NCBI GenBank assembly: GCA_944363745.1
Contig: CALVVD010000015.1
Coordinates: 1 to 12,365, forward strand
Source of the DNA: an uncultured Bacilli bacterium
Lineage (GTDB): Bacteria; Bacillota_I; Bacilli_A; RF39; UBA660
Reading direction: 5' to 3'
Length of the DNA: 12,365 bases
Numbering within the stretch: the stretch's first letter is position 1; each line of letters starts with the position of its first letter. Of this stretch, positions 6,977-12,365 are shown piece after piece. The notes beneath the pieces are model-generated. The model saw only the letters and a list, made by a program, of their open reading frames with translations. It searched no databases and was not told the origin of the DNA. The position numbers and the translations under genes are program-made.

Positions 6977-7020
6977 CTCCTACTATAATAATTAACAATA
7001 ACTTTTTTTTTGCTCTAAAA

Positions 7021-7049
7021 ATTATTTTATTTATCAGTTATCTTGACAA
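7021..7049 (-). promoter_or_regulatory. putative promoter of the bacteriocin operon, facing the regulator gene
   Basis: On the minus strand TTGTCA (7049-7044) is followed after 17 bases by AATAAT (7026-7021), about 45 bases before the exporter start. On the plus strand the same bases read TTGACA (7043-7048), a perfect -35 toward the regulator, though no good -10 follows at 17 bases. Direct repeats GATAA-CT-GATAA lie within the spacer and could be an operator. The overlap of opposed -35 elements is seen; regulation is inferred. Confidence 0.45.
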
Positions 7050-7099
7050 ATCTCTTTATATTTCAATGACTGTAATAAAATAAGGTTAAGGTGGTAAAG

Positions 7100-7558
7100 A
7101 TGCAGTTTGGGAAAATTAGAGATTTAAGAGAAGATCATGATTTAAAACAATATCAAGTTGCTAAATTTCTAGGTGTTAAAAGAACCACTTATGCAATGTG
7201 GGAATTAGGCGATGTCAACTTTCCAATTGAAAAAGTAGTTAAACTAGCCAAGTTTTTCCATACTAATGTTGAATATATGCTAGAATTAACTCCAGATAAA
7301 AGAGAATTTATTTATGATAAAGATATAACAAAAGAATTTATTGGACAACAGTTAAAAAGATATCGCTTAAAATTAAAGAAAACACAAAAAGAATTTGCAG
7401 ATGTTTTAAATATTAGACAATCAAGTTATTCATATTATGAAGATGGTAAGACAAGAATACCAACAAACAAGTTAGTTATTCTTACTAAGAAATACCATAT
7501 TCCATTAAATTTAATTTGTGGTGGTAAGAGAAAAGAAAATATAACTATAAAAATGTAA
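7100..7558 (+). CDS. transcriptional regulator with two Cro/CI-type HTH domains
   Basis: A 152-residue protein with two tandem XRE-family helix-turn-helix domains, at about residues 1-62 (LREDHDLKQYQVAKFLGVKR, then WELGDVNFP) and 78-140 (RYRLKLKKTQKEFADVLNIR, then YEDGKTRIP). There is no sensor or peptidase domain. A GTG at 7091 is in frame, but AAGGTGG (7088-7094) overlaps it and fits the ATG at 7100. The gene is divergent from the bacteriocin operon, with 124 bases between, so it is a natural candidate for its regulator. Two HTH domains in one chain would allow binding of two half-sites without dimerisation. It could also act on the tRNA promoter immediately downstream. The target is inferred, not shown. 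Confidence 0.88.
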   Translation: MQFGKIRDLREDHDLKQYQVAKFLGVKRTTYAMWELGDVNFPIEKVVKLAKFFHTNVEYMLELTPDKREFIYDKDITKEFIGQQLKRYRLKLKKTQKEFADVLNIRQSSYSYYEDGKTRIPTNKLVILTKKYHIPLNLICGGKRKENITIKM

Positions 7559-7565
7559 AAAAAGC

Positions 7566-7608
7566 ATTGACATTTATCAATTCTTTTCATATAATTATAA
7601 CTGTCAAT
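7566..7608 (+). promoter_or_regulatory. consensus promoter for the tRNA-like gene, within an inverted repeat
   Basis: TTGACA (7567-7572) and TATAAT (7590-7595) are both perfect, separated by exactly 17 bases. Transcription would start near 7602. The heptamers ATTGACA (7566-7572) and TGTCAAT (7602-7608) form a perfect inverted repeat that covers the -35 and the start site, a possible operator. The promoter begins eight bases after the regulator gene ends. Confidence 0.9.
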
Positions 7609-7627
7609 ATTAATTAAACGACATTTT

Positions 7628-7701
7628 TCGGAAGTATTTTAATAGTAGAACCTCAGCCTTCCAAGCTGACTACGGGAGTTCGATTCTCCTCATCCGCTCC
7701 A
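7628..7701 (+). tRNA. tRNA-Gly(UCC)-like gene with degenerate 5' half
   Basis: The 74 bases fold as a tRNA with encoded CCA (7699-7701). Anticodon stem TCAGC/GCTGA, loop CTTCCAA with anticodon TCC at 7660-7662, T-stem GGGAG/CTCCT and loop TTCGATT are all intact and match bacterial tRNA-Gly. The 5' half is abnormal: position 1 is T opposite C72, position 6 is A opposite A67, position 10 is T opposite C25, and the first G of the D-loop GG pair is A. A perfect promoter lies upstream and a strong terminator downstream, so it is probably transcribed. It may be a decaying tRNA, or a specialised glycine tRNA: cell-wall tRNA-Gly of staphylococci also lacks the D-loop GG pair. The acceptor mismatches argue against normal function. 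Confidence 0.7.
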
Positions 7702-7770
7702 ATTGATAACTAAAAGAGCTTAGCTATGTACTAAGTTCTTTTTTATTATCTCCCGTAGTCAGTTTGGAAG
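7658..7770. repeat. 21-base inverted repeat between tRNA and downstream remnant
   Basis: Bases 7658-7678 (anticodon loop, 3' anticodon stem, variable region and 5' T-stem of the tRNA) are the reverse complement of 7750-7770 at 20 of 21 positions. The one difference (G7665 against T7763) would be a G-U pair in RNA. The tRNA terminator lies between the arms. Confidence 0.85.
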
Positions 7771-7797
7771 AAAAATACTTTCTATTCCTATAAAAAG
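7699..7797. repeat. 99-bp direct repeat, copy 1 (tRNA 3' end side)
   Basis: Aligned without gaps to 9730-9828, about 86 of 99 bases are identical; the first 57 bases differ at only three or four positions. It begins at the CCA end of the tRNA, contains the terminator hairpin and continues into sequence homologous to the coding tail of the nuclease-like gene. Confidence 0.9.
7712..7746 (+). terminator. rho-independent terminator of the tRNA-like gene
   Basis: AAAAGAGCTTAG (7712-7723) pairs with CTAAGTTCTTTT (7731-7742) with one G-U pair, around the loop CTATGTA; the 3' arm runs into TTTTTTATTAT. On the minus strand the hairpin is also followed by a T-rich stretch, so it can act in both directions. 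Confidence 0.85.
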
Positions 7798-7814
7798 TTT
7801 CTACAATACCTTAG
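7724..7814 (-). pseudogene. remnant of the nuclease-like gene C-terminus
   Basis: On the minus strand the tail reads GIVETFYRNRKYFSSKLTTG and then DNKKELST with a TAG at 7726-7724. The intact gene at 9755-10567 ends IIEVMAFYRQKKYLFSKFTT and then EYNKKELST. The two align residue for residue over the last 28 or so positions. Just upstream an in-frame TAA and a long hairpin interrupt the similarity, so only the tail survives. It reaches the tRNA terminator exactly as the intact copy reaches its own terminator copy. It is best read as the debris of a duplication that accompanied insertion of the HD gene. Confidence 0.75.
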
Positions 7815-7858
7815 GTAGTTTAAATAGAACAATTACACTATCTAAAGTATTGTAGAAA
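7798..7858. repeat. long hairpin with 22-bp arms
   Basis: The arms 7798-7819 (TTTCTACAATACCTTAGGTA...) and 7837-7858 pair over 22 positions, with two that can only pair as wobble. The loop is 17 bases. There is no T-run directly after the plus-strand arm; on the minus strand CTTTTTA follows after four bases. It lies at the point where similarity to the nuclease tail ends, suggesting a junction or a small mobile-element relic. Confidence 0.75.
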
Positions 7859-7944
7859 ATCTTACCAAAAATAATAAAGCATTTAATTTAAGAGTTGAAT
7901 ATTTAAATAATATCATTAAAGAAAAAGATGACTTTGAGAAATAA
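7846..7944 (+). pseudogene. C-terminal fragment of an unidentified plus-strand protein
   Basis: After an in-frame TAA at 7843 the frame is open to TAA at 7942-7944 and reads SIVENLTKNNKAFNLRVEYL, then NNIIKEKDDFEK. Composition and helical pattern look like the end of a real protein of this genome, but there is no start codon or ribosome site. I do not recognise the family. It overlaps one arm of the long hairpin and the terminator of the HD gene. Confidence 0.35.
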
Positions 7945-7962
7945 CCCCATTGCCATCTTTTA
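7923..7962. terminator. terminator at the end of the HD-domain gene
   Basis: On the minus strand AAAAGATG follows the HD stop codon and pairs with CATCTTTT, with a 20-odd-base spacer containing GGGG, then more T residues. The plus strand also offers AAAAGATG/CATCTTTT followed by ATTTG, so it may work both ways. The large loop makes it weaker than the other terminators here. Confidence 0.5.
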
Positions 7963-9555
7963 TTTGTTTATTTTAACTAATTTACGTGAAATTGTTTCAT
8001 CAACTGGTGGCACATAATCAACTAAATAGAATCCATATAAATGACCATATTTTTTCATTACTTCTTGTACTCTACTTAGCTTTCCAGTTTTATCAAATAA
8101 TATTTTAGATTCTACAAGTTGTTCAACTCTATGAACTTCACTAGGATTAATAGCAGTTGTCGAATATCTATTCTCATAGTCATAATCAAATGCAACATTA
8201 ACACCTGTCTTATTATTTTTGGCAATTTTATAATTTAATTTTTCCATTAATCTGTCATAAGTATAATAATCTGCTCTTGATTCTAATAAAACTACTATAT
8301 TTAATGTTCCTTTACTATACTTTGAATCTTGATAATTTGTTAAATAAACAGCATCTATATTATCATCTTTGTATAACTCTTTAATAGTATCAGTCAATTT
8401 TTCTGATAAAAATGAATGCTCATCATCTGTAAGATTTATTCTTTCTCTTACTACTTTGTCTAAATATAGTAAATTATTTGCTCTAGCAATTTTTAATATA
8501 TTCGCAAATTCTGGAAATTGATTATCACTTGCATATATATTTTTATCCCATTCATACCATATATCAAATGCATCTTTTGCACCATCTTTTACCATTTGTT
8601 GAACTCTTGAACTATTAAAAACAACATTATTTTTTTGATCATCTAATGAGTGATGCATTCCTTTATCTTGATAAATCTTTGCTTGTAAATCGGCTTCAAT
8701 TTTATCGCAATAATGTGAATATTTAGCTTCTGGTGTTCCTTGCTCATCAAACTCAAATAATAAAGTTAGTAAACTATCTTTTTCTTTTAAATTACCTAAT
8801 GCATCTCTCATAGCGTGATGTTCAATTTCTTTTTTCTTCTCTGGTGTTATTCCATCAAATGGTGTAATATCACCAATTAATGTTTCTCCAGTTTCGTGTA
8901 TAGTTAGTATTTTTAACACTTTATCAATATCTAAATTATATTCAAATTCAGAATTAAACACCATTGCCAAACTTAAAGTTCCAATTATATGTTCAGATAT
9001 TGTTTCAATTCTATTAGACTTAATATTCCAATGTTTACTGTCCCAACCAGTTCTTACTTTATTTTTCAATCTAAAGTTAAGATAATAAAATTTAAAGATT
9101 TCTTCACATTCAGAAGGTTGTTTACTACATAGTGAAGATATAATTGTATTTCCTTCTTTAATTAATTCTGATGGCGAAATATTATTTTCTTTATCTTTAA
9201 TTAATTTAGTTAATAAAAGGTCTAGCATTTTATATTTGAATACTAATTTACCATCTTCAGTACTTATATCTCTTGATTCTAATATTTCACTAGCATATTG
9301 CTTTCCTAACCTTAAACTTTCAAAATCATAATTAGGATACAAAATACTAAATTCAGAAAGAAGTAACATCCTATATATTTTTGCTAAATTATTTGTTTCC
9401 TTAAATTCAGAATCAATAGCAGTTGCTAATATCATACTGCCAAATAAGTGATCAGCTACACTATAATTATTTAGTTCATCAATAATTTTATTTTTTAACT
9501 CATTTGAACAAACATAAAAGTCTAATGATTTTCTTATTTCTTCTAATTTTTCCAT
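7960..9555 (-). CDS. double HD-domain protein with C-terminal nucleotidyltransferase-like domain
   Basis: 531 residues from the ATG at 9555, preceded by GGGGGA; a GTG at 9567 is less likely. Counting from that GTG, the central HD domain (about 175-310) follows the YfbR/HDDC2 nucleotidase pattern: H193 in ISEH, H224-E225 in IHETGE where HD is usual, GDITPFDG at 232-239 and D288 in CDKIEADLQAK. The N-terminal part (about 35-85) repeats its start (SVADHLFGSMILA against TISEHIIGTLSLA) but lacks HD and GD, so it is a degenerate copy. The last 140 residues, with SKGTLNIVVLL and ILFDKTGKL, resemble minimal nucleotidyltransferases without a clear DxD. It may hydrolyse nucleotides; the role is unknown. 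It lies between the two copies of a 99-bp direct repeat. Confidence 0.8.
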   Translation of the reverse strand: MEKLEEIRKSLDFYVCSNELKNKIIDELNNYSVADHLFGSMILATAIDSEFKETNNLAKIYRMLLLSEFSILYPNYDFESLRLGKQYASEILESRDISTEDGKLVFKYKMLDLLLTKLIKDKENNISPSELIKEGNTIISSLCSKQPSECEEIFKFYYLNFRLKNKVRTGWDSKHWNIKSNRIETISEHIIGTLSLAMVFNSEFEYNLDIDKVLKILTIHETGETLIGDITPFDGITPEKKKEIEHHAMRDALGNLKEKDSLLTLLFEFDEQGTPEAKYSHYCDKIEADLQAKIYQDKGMHHSLDDQKNNVVFNSSRVQQMVKDGAKDAFDIWYEWDKNIYASDNQFPEFANILKIARANNLLYLDKVVRERINLTDDEHSFLSEKLTDTIKELYKDDNIDAVYLTNYQDSKYSKGTLNIVVLLESRADYYTYDRLMEKLNYKIAKNNKTGVNVAFDYDYENRYSTTAINPSEVHRVEQLVESKILFDKTGKLSRVQEVMKKYGHLYGFYLVDYVPPVDETISRKLVKINK

Positions 9556-9575
9556 ATTATCCCCCACAAATAAGT

Positions 9576-9627
9576 AATTAGGTAATATTATAGCACATAT
9601 TTATGTTATTTTTACAAAAAAACATAA
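9576..9627 (-). promoter_or_regulatory. promoter of the HD-domain gene with inverted repeat upstream
   Basis: On the minus strand TGCTATAAT is an extended -10 about 25-30 bases before the ATG. A TTGTAA lies 19 bases upstream of it. This -35 region is flanked by TTATGTT and AACATAA (9601-9607 and 9621-9627), a 7-base inverted repeat that might be an operator. Confidence 0.5.
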
Positions 9628-9729
9628 ATTTACTTAATTATAATAAGATTTATTGTCTAAATATTTTTAGTGATTAGTTTTTTATCAAATTTTACTAGTA
9701 AGAGTTTCAAATAGCCTTTGTTATTGGCT

Positions 9730-9828
9730 CTAATTGATAACAAAAAGAGTTTAGCTATGTACTAAGTTCTTTTTTATTATATTCCGTAGTAAACTTGGAA
9801 AAAAGATACTTTTTCTGCCTATAAAAAG
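9730..9828. repeat. 99-bp direct repeat, copy 2 (nuclease gene 3' end)
   Basis: The partner of 7699-7797, same orientation, 2,031 bp away. It contains the terminator hairpin and the last 24 codons of the nuclease-like gene, but not the tRNA: upstream of it only GGCTCTAATTG resembles the tRNA end. Confidence 0.9.
9739..9773 (-). terminator. terminator overlapping the end of the nuclease-like gene
   Basis: AAAAGAGTTTAG (9743-9754) and CTAAGTTCTTTT (9762-9773) pair with two wobble positions around CTATGTA. On the minus strand the hairpin ends in CTCTTTTTG. The gene's TAG (9757-9755) lies in the loop, so its last codons form one arm. Confidence 0.7.
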
Positions 9829-10567
9829 CCATTACTTCTATAATATTATCAGATATATTATACCATTTTACTTGAACTTGATTTCTACAAGTTTCATATT
9901 TAGGATTATAATTAAGATTACGTGTCATAGGTTGTAATGTTAACAAAGATACGTGTAATGATGATATCTCATCTTTTAAATGCTTTCTCATAATATAGTA
10001 AACTTCTTCTTTAGTTATAAAGATAAAGTCTTCAACAACACCATATATAATAGCATCCACTTCATATTCAGACTTATTTCCTTGTAAAACAAAACGATTA
10101 ACAAAAGCATTAATATATTTTTCATCATTAAAAACCTTATTAATTTCATCAATATCTTTTTGATATTTTTCTCGGTAAAGAGAACTAGATATTCGTGTTT
10201 TACCAGTACCATTTATTGTTCCATCAGCATATTGATAATACAAGAATTTTTTTATTATATCTTCACTAATACCAAGTTTTCTAAAAAACGAAACCAAAGT
10301 ACCAATTGACTCAACATGAACGGAATTCTTAACACCCTTCTTGATACTAATACCTCTAACATAACCATTAATCTTAATATAAATATCTGCTTTTCTTTTA
10401 GATTTATTAACCCAACACTCTATATAGTCTTTATAATCAAGATAACCATACAATTTATTTAATAATTCTAAAAAATTAGGATAGACTCTCCCAACCTGCT
10501 TTCCATTGAGATAAGTTGCAAACTCTTCTTCATTTTCATACCCAGTATTTTTTTTATTAAAAAGCAT
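9755..10567 (-). CDS. uncharacterised PD-(D/E)XK-like nuclease candidate
   Basis: A 270-residue soluble protein. The N-terminal third has the outline of a restriction-endonuclease-like fold: an acidic helix ENEEEF (11-16), then KADIYIKINGYVRGISIKKG, with D61 and S74-I-K76 in the places of D and (D/E)xK, followed by NSVHVESIG (81-89). The usual Glu of the second motif is Ser, which some nuclease families tolerate. Conserved-looking YADGTINGTGKTRIS (113-127) and VDAIIYG (170-176) follow. I recall similar unannotated proteins in Bacillota, but no characterised member. The ATG at 10567 has a perfect AGGAGG. No methylase is nearby, so a standard restriction system is not supported here. A remnant of a second copy lies at 7724-7814. 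Confidence 0.6.
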   Translation of the reverse strand: MLFNKKNTGYENEEEFATYLNGKQVGRVYPNFLELLNKLYGYLDYKDYIECWVNKSKRKADIYIKINGYVRGISIKKGVKNSVHVESIGTLVSFFRKLGISEDIIKKFLYYQYADGTINGTGKTRISSSLYREKYQKDIDEINKVFNDEKYINAFVNRFVLQGNKSEYEVDAIIYGVVEDFIFITKEEVYYIMRKHLKDEISSLHVSLLTLQPMTRNLNYNPKYETCRNQVQVKWYNISDNIIEVMAFYRQKKYLFSKFTTEYNKKELST

Positions 10568-10621
10568 TAATACCTCCTTTTACTAATATTATTGCAATAA
10601 AAAGATATTTTTACACTTTTA

Positions 10622-10656
10622 TAAAAAAATGAGACAAAAAATAATTTTGTTGTCTC
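10622..10656 (-). terminator. strong terminator after the DUF2207 gene
   Basis: On the minus strand GAGACAA pairs with TTGTCTC, extended by AAAA/TTTT past a bulged C, followed by ATTTTTTT. It separates the DUF2207 gene from the nuclease-like gene. Confidence 0.88.
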
Positions 10657-10706
10657 TATAATATTAGCTTTACACCAATTCTCTAAAAAACATATGAAAA
10701 AGATGG

Positions 10707-12365
10707 CTACCAAGAGCCACCTCCTCCACCTCCAGATCCTCCACCACTGCTTCCTCCTCCAGAAGAAGAACCACCTGATGAAGATGATGAAGAACTAGAA
10801 GCCATAACAGATTGTGCCGATGTCATTGTAGAACCAATAAATGTACCAAATGCTACAACACTAAAAGCATCATGTCCATCATACCAAGATGGCGCTTGCA
10901 TATTTATTGTCTCAAACTTTTTAATCCATTTATCAGATACTCCTAAGACATAAGTAAATGGTAAAATATCATAAAAGTAAGTTGGATTAGAGTTAACCAT
11001 CACTTCTAATTTATCTTTTTCAGCAGTCTCTAAGAAGTTTTTAAAGCCTCTTATTTTACCTAAGATTTCATTACCATATGGAGTTCTTTTTGGCATGTAT
11101 TTAAAGCATAATATCATTCCTATTAAACATAATACACCAACTATAACCCCAATTAAATAAATAGGCTCACTAGTAACTGCATCCTTAATAGGCAAAGCAC
11201 TAAAGAAAACAGAAGAATGAAAAATAGTAAATCCTAACCAAACTATCCTAAATAATAAAGGAACTTTTGAATAAAACCCTACTGCATAAAAAGGGAAATA
11301 AAATAAACATAAGAACAAAGTTAGGGCAACTTCACTTGGTCCAGCATATTCAAGAGTAGGAATTACAACAATAGTAAGTAATGATATAAGTATTAGTATA
11401 ACAACTATTATCGACTTCCTAGAAGCTTTCTTCTCAAATATTTTATTTTTATTTTCTTTAGCATTTATATTATCTAATATTTTATTAGTCGTAACATAAA
11501 ACTTATCATACAACTCATCTTTAGTAACTTCATCTCTTACTGCTGTATCTTTAAATAATCCCCCTAAGAACAATCTCTCATTAGCATCATTACCATCATA
11601 ATCTTTAAGTTTAGTTATCTTAAAGCCATCTGCTTTAGAAAATAAAGACTCATCAGTATTATCAGATATCTTAATATATCCCTTATTCGCTAAATATATT
11701 AACAAAGAAACTACATCTTTACTATTCGCTTTACCTTTATATAAGAATCCCACTTCTAAACTATTAAATCCTTCAGGAGGATAAAACTCTACTGTCTCTA
11801 CTACTCTATTATCACGTCCAAAGATAAACCATAATAAGAAAGATATTATTAAAGCTGCTATCGGTATAATAAACATTAAATAAATATTAGAATTTACTGC
11901 AAGTCCTGCATCCACAAAATATCCTTCAGGAAGTTCACATCTAACAGTCAAAGCCTCGCCTTTATTTAAAACTCCATCATAACTTCCTGATATTGTATTA
12001 CCATTAACAGTATAATTAATACCATTATTATTAGTAGAACCTACTTCTCCTTTTGAAAAACCTAACTTACTAGCATCAAACTCTTTAGGCATCATTATAT
12101 TAAAAGTTAAATTACCTATTACTGTATCCCACTCACTACCTATAATATTGTAATATAACTCATCATAATCCTTAATAGGATCTTTCCCTAAATTATAAGT
12201 GTATTTAATTGTATATGTTTTTTCCCCAGTCAAGGTGCTACTAGCAGAACCTATCTGTATTTTATAATTACCATTTTCTCTCGATACCGAATATTCATCA
12301 CTTACACTTAAATTAGTAACCTGAGTTCTATTAGTAGAAGTACTACCATCAAGTCTTACTATTTT
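10707..12365 (-). CDS. DUF2207-family membrane protein, 5' end outside the window
   Basis: The frame is open to the right window edge, so at least 552 residues are encoded and the start is not seen; a TTG at 12233 is merely internal. Order: an extracellular N-terminal domain (RLDGSTSTN..., KTYTIKYTYNLG), a helix (IYLMFIIPIAALIISFLLWF) and the segment VEFYPPEGFNSLEVGFLYKG leading to LIYLANKGYIKISD, the hallmark of DUF2207. Four further helices, a cytoplasmic region with LPFTYVLGVSDKW, and a tail of about 30 Ser and Gly ending in SW follow. That Gly-rich end is usual for the family. Its function is unknown; a role at the envelope is the common guess. Confidence 0.9.
   Translation of the reverse strand, partial: KIVRLDGSTSTNRTQVTNLSVSDEYSVSRENGNYKIQIGSASSTLTGEKTYTIKYTYNLGKDPIKDYDELYYNIIGSEWDTVIGNLTFNIMMPKEFDASKLGFSKGEVGSTNNNGINYTVNGNTISGSYDGVLNKGEALTVRCELPEGYFVDAGLAVNSNIYLMFIIPIAALIISFLLWFIFGRDNRVVETVEFYPPEGFNSLEVGFLYKGKANSKDVVSLLIYLANKGYIKISDNTDESLFSKADGFKITKLKDYDGNDANERLFLGGLFKDTAVRDEVTKDELYDKFYVTTNKILDNINAKENKNKIFEKKASRKSIIVVILILISLLTIVVIPTLEYAGPSEVALTLFLCLFYFPFYAVGFYSKVPLLFRIVWLGFTIFHSSVFFSALPIKDAVTSEPIYLIGVIVGVLCLIGMILCFKYMPKRTPYGNEILGKIRGFKNFLETAEKDKLEVMVNSNPTYFYDILPFTYVLGVSDKWIKKFETINMQAPSWYDGHDAFSVVAFGTFIGSTMTSAQSVMASSSSSSSSGGSSSGGGSSGGGSGGGGGGSW

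Noticed and set aside
6871..7083. Plus-strand open frame of 70 codons
   Set aside because: It overlaps the exporter start and the promoter region; composition is what antisense A+T-rich sequence gives.
9680..9740. Second tRNA gene before copy 2 of the repeat
   Set aside because: TTTCAAAT looks like a T-loop, but the flanking bases do not form a T-stem and no anticodon arm can be built.
7699..9828. CRISPR array or insertion sequence based on the repeats
   Set aside because: Only two copies 2 kb apart, with no transposase and no regular spacers between them.
10015..10212. Minus-strand open frame of 65 codons
   Set aside because: A shifted frame inside the nuclease-like gene, whose own frame has better codon use, start and ribosome site.
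9755..10567. Complete restriction-modification system
   Set aside because: No methyltransferase or specificity gene is present in the window, and the catalytic motif is only tentative.
10707..10800. Ser/Gly-rich repeat as a separate repeat element
   Set aside because: It is the normal low-complexity tail of DUF2207 proteins, not an independent DNA repeat.

Overview
The window is strongly A+T-rich and uses TGA as an ordinary stop (for example at the end of yqfD and of the small membrane gene before the bacteriocin peptides). It holds the rpsU-yqfC-yqfD-ybeY-dgkA neighbourhood typical of Bacillota. Low G+C, an intact standard code and YqfC/YqfD together suggest an uncultured or gut-associated Bacilli-type Bacillota; this placement is inference from gene content.

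Left edge (1-850): a decayed strip. A short G+C-richer sliver (1-67) abuts a HAD phosphatase gene cut to its N-terminal half, and next to it is a RhuM-family remnant broken at both ends. Positions 696-853 hold no gene, only A+T-rich sequence.

Housekeeping block (854-4073, all minus strand): a clear promoter drives rpsU, followed by a hairpin terminator or attenuator, then yqfC, yqfD, a VanZ-like membrane gene, ybeY and dgkA, tightly packed or overlapping. A VanZ-like gene sits where phoH and yqfF normally lie.

Bacteriocin block (4099-7558): directly upstream of rpsU is a compact minus-strand operon. It encodes a C39-peptidase ABC exporter, a one-helix membrane protein, two double-glycine precursor peptides (48 and 57 aa, joined by a TAATG overlap, not previously listed as long open frames) and a possible 40-aa hydrophobic peptide with a TTG start. 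A divergent regulator with two HTH domains starts on the other side, and the -35 elements face each other. The exporter should cut the shared leader after Gly-Gly and secrete both peptides; the 40-aa peptide and the one-helix protein are candidates for immunity or export accessory functions.

tRNA/repeat block (7566-10656): a consensus promoter drives a tRNA-Gly(UCC)-like gene with a degenerate 5' half, followed by a terminator. A 99-bp segment starting at the tRNA 3' end recurs 2,031 bp downstream at about 87% identity. The second copy is the 3' end of an intact nuclease-like gene; the first is a remnant of that gene's tail. Between the copies lie a long hairpin, a plus-strand gene remnant and a large minus-strand gene encoding a double-HD protein with a C-terminal nucleotidyltransferase-like domain. 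The remnant beside the tRNA is complementary over 21 nt to the tRNA anticodon and T-stem region, with one G-U pair.

Right edge (10622-12365): a DUF2207 membrane protein with a Ser/Gly-rich tail, open at the window end, closed by a strong terminator.
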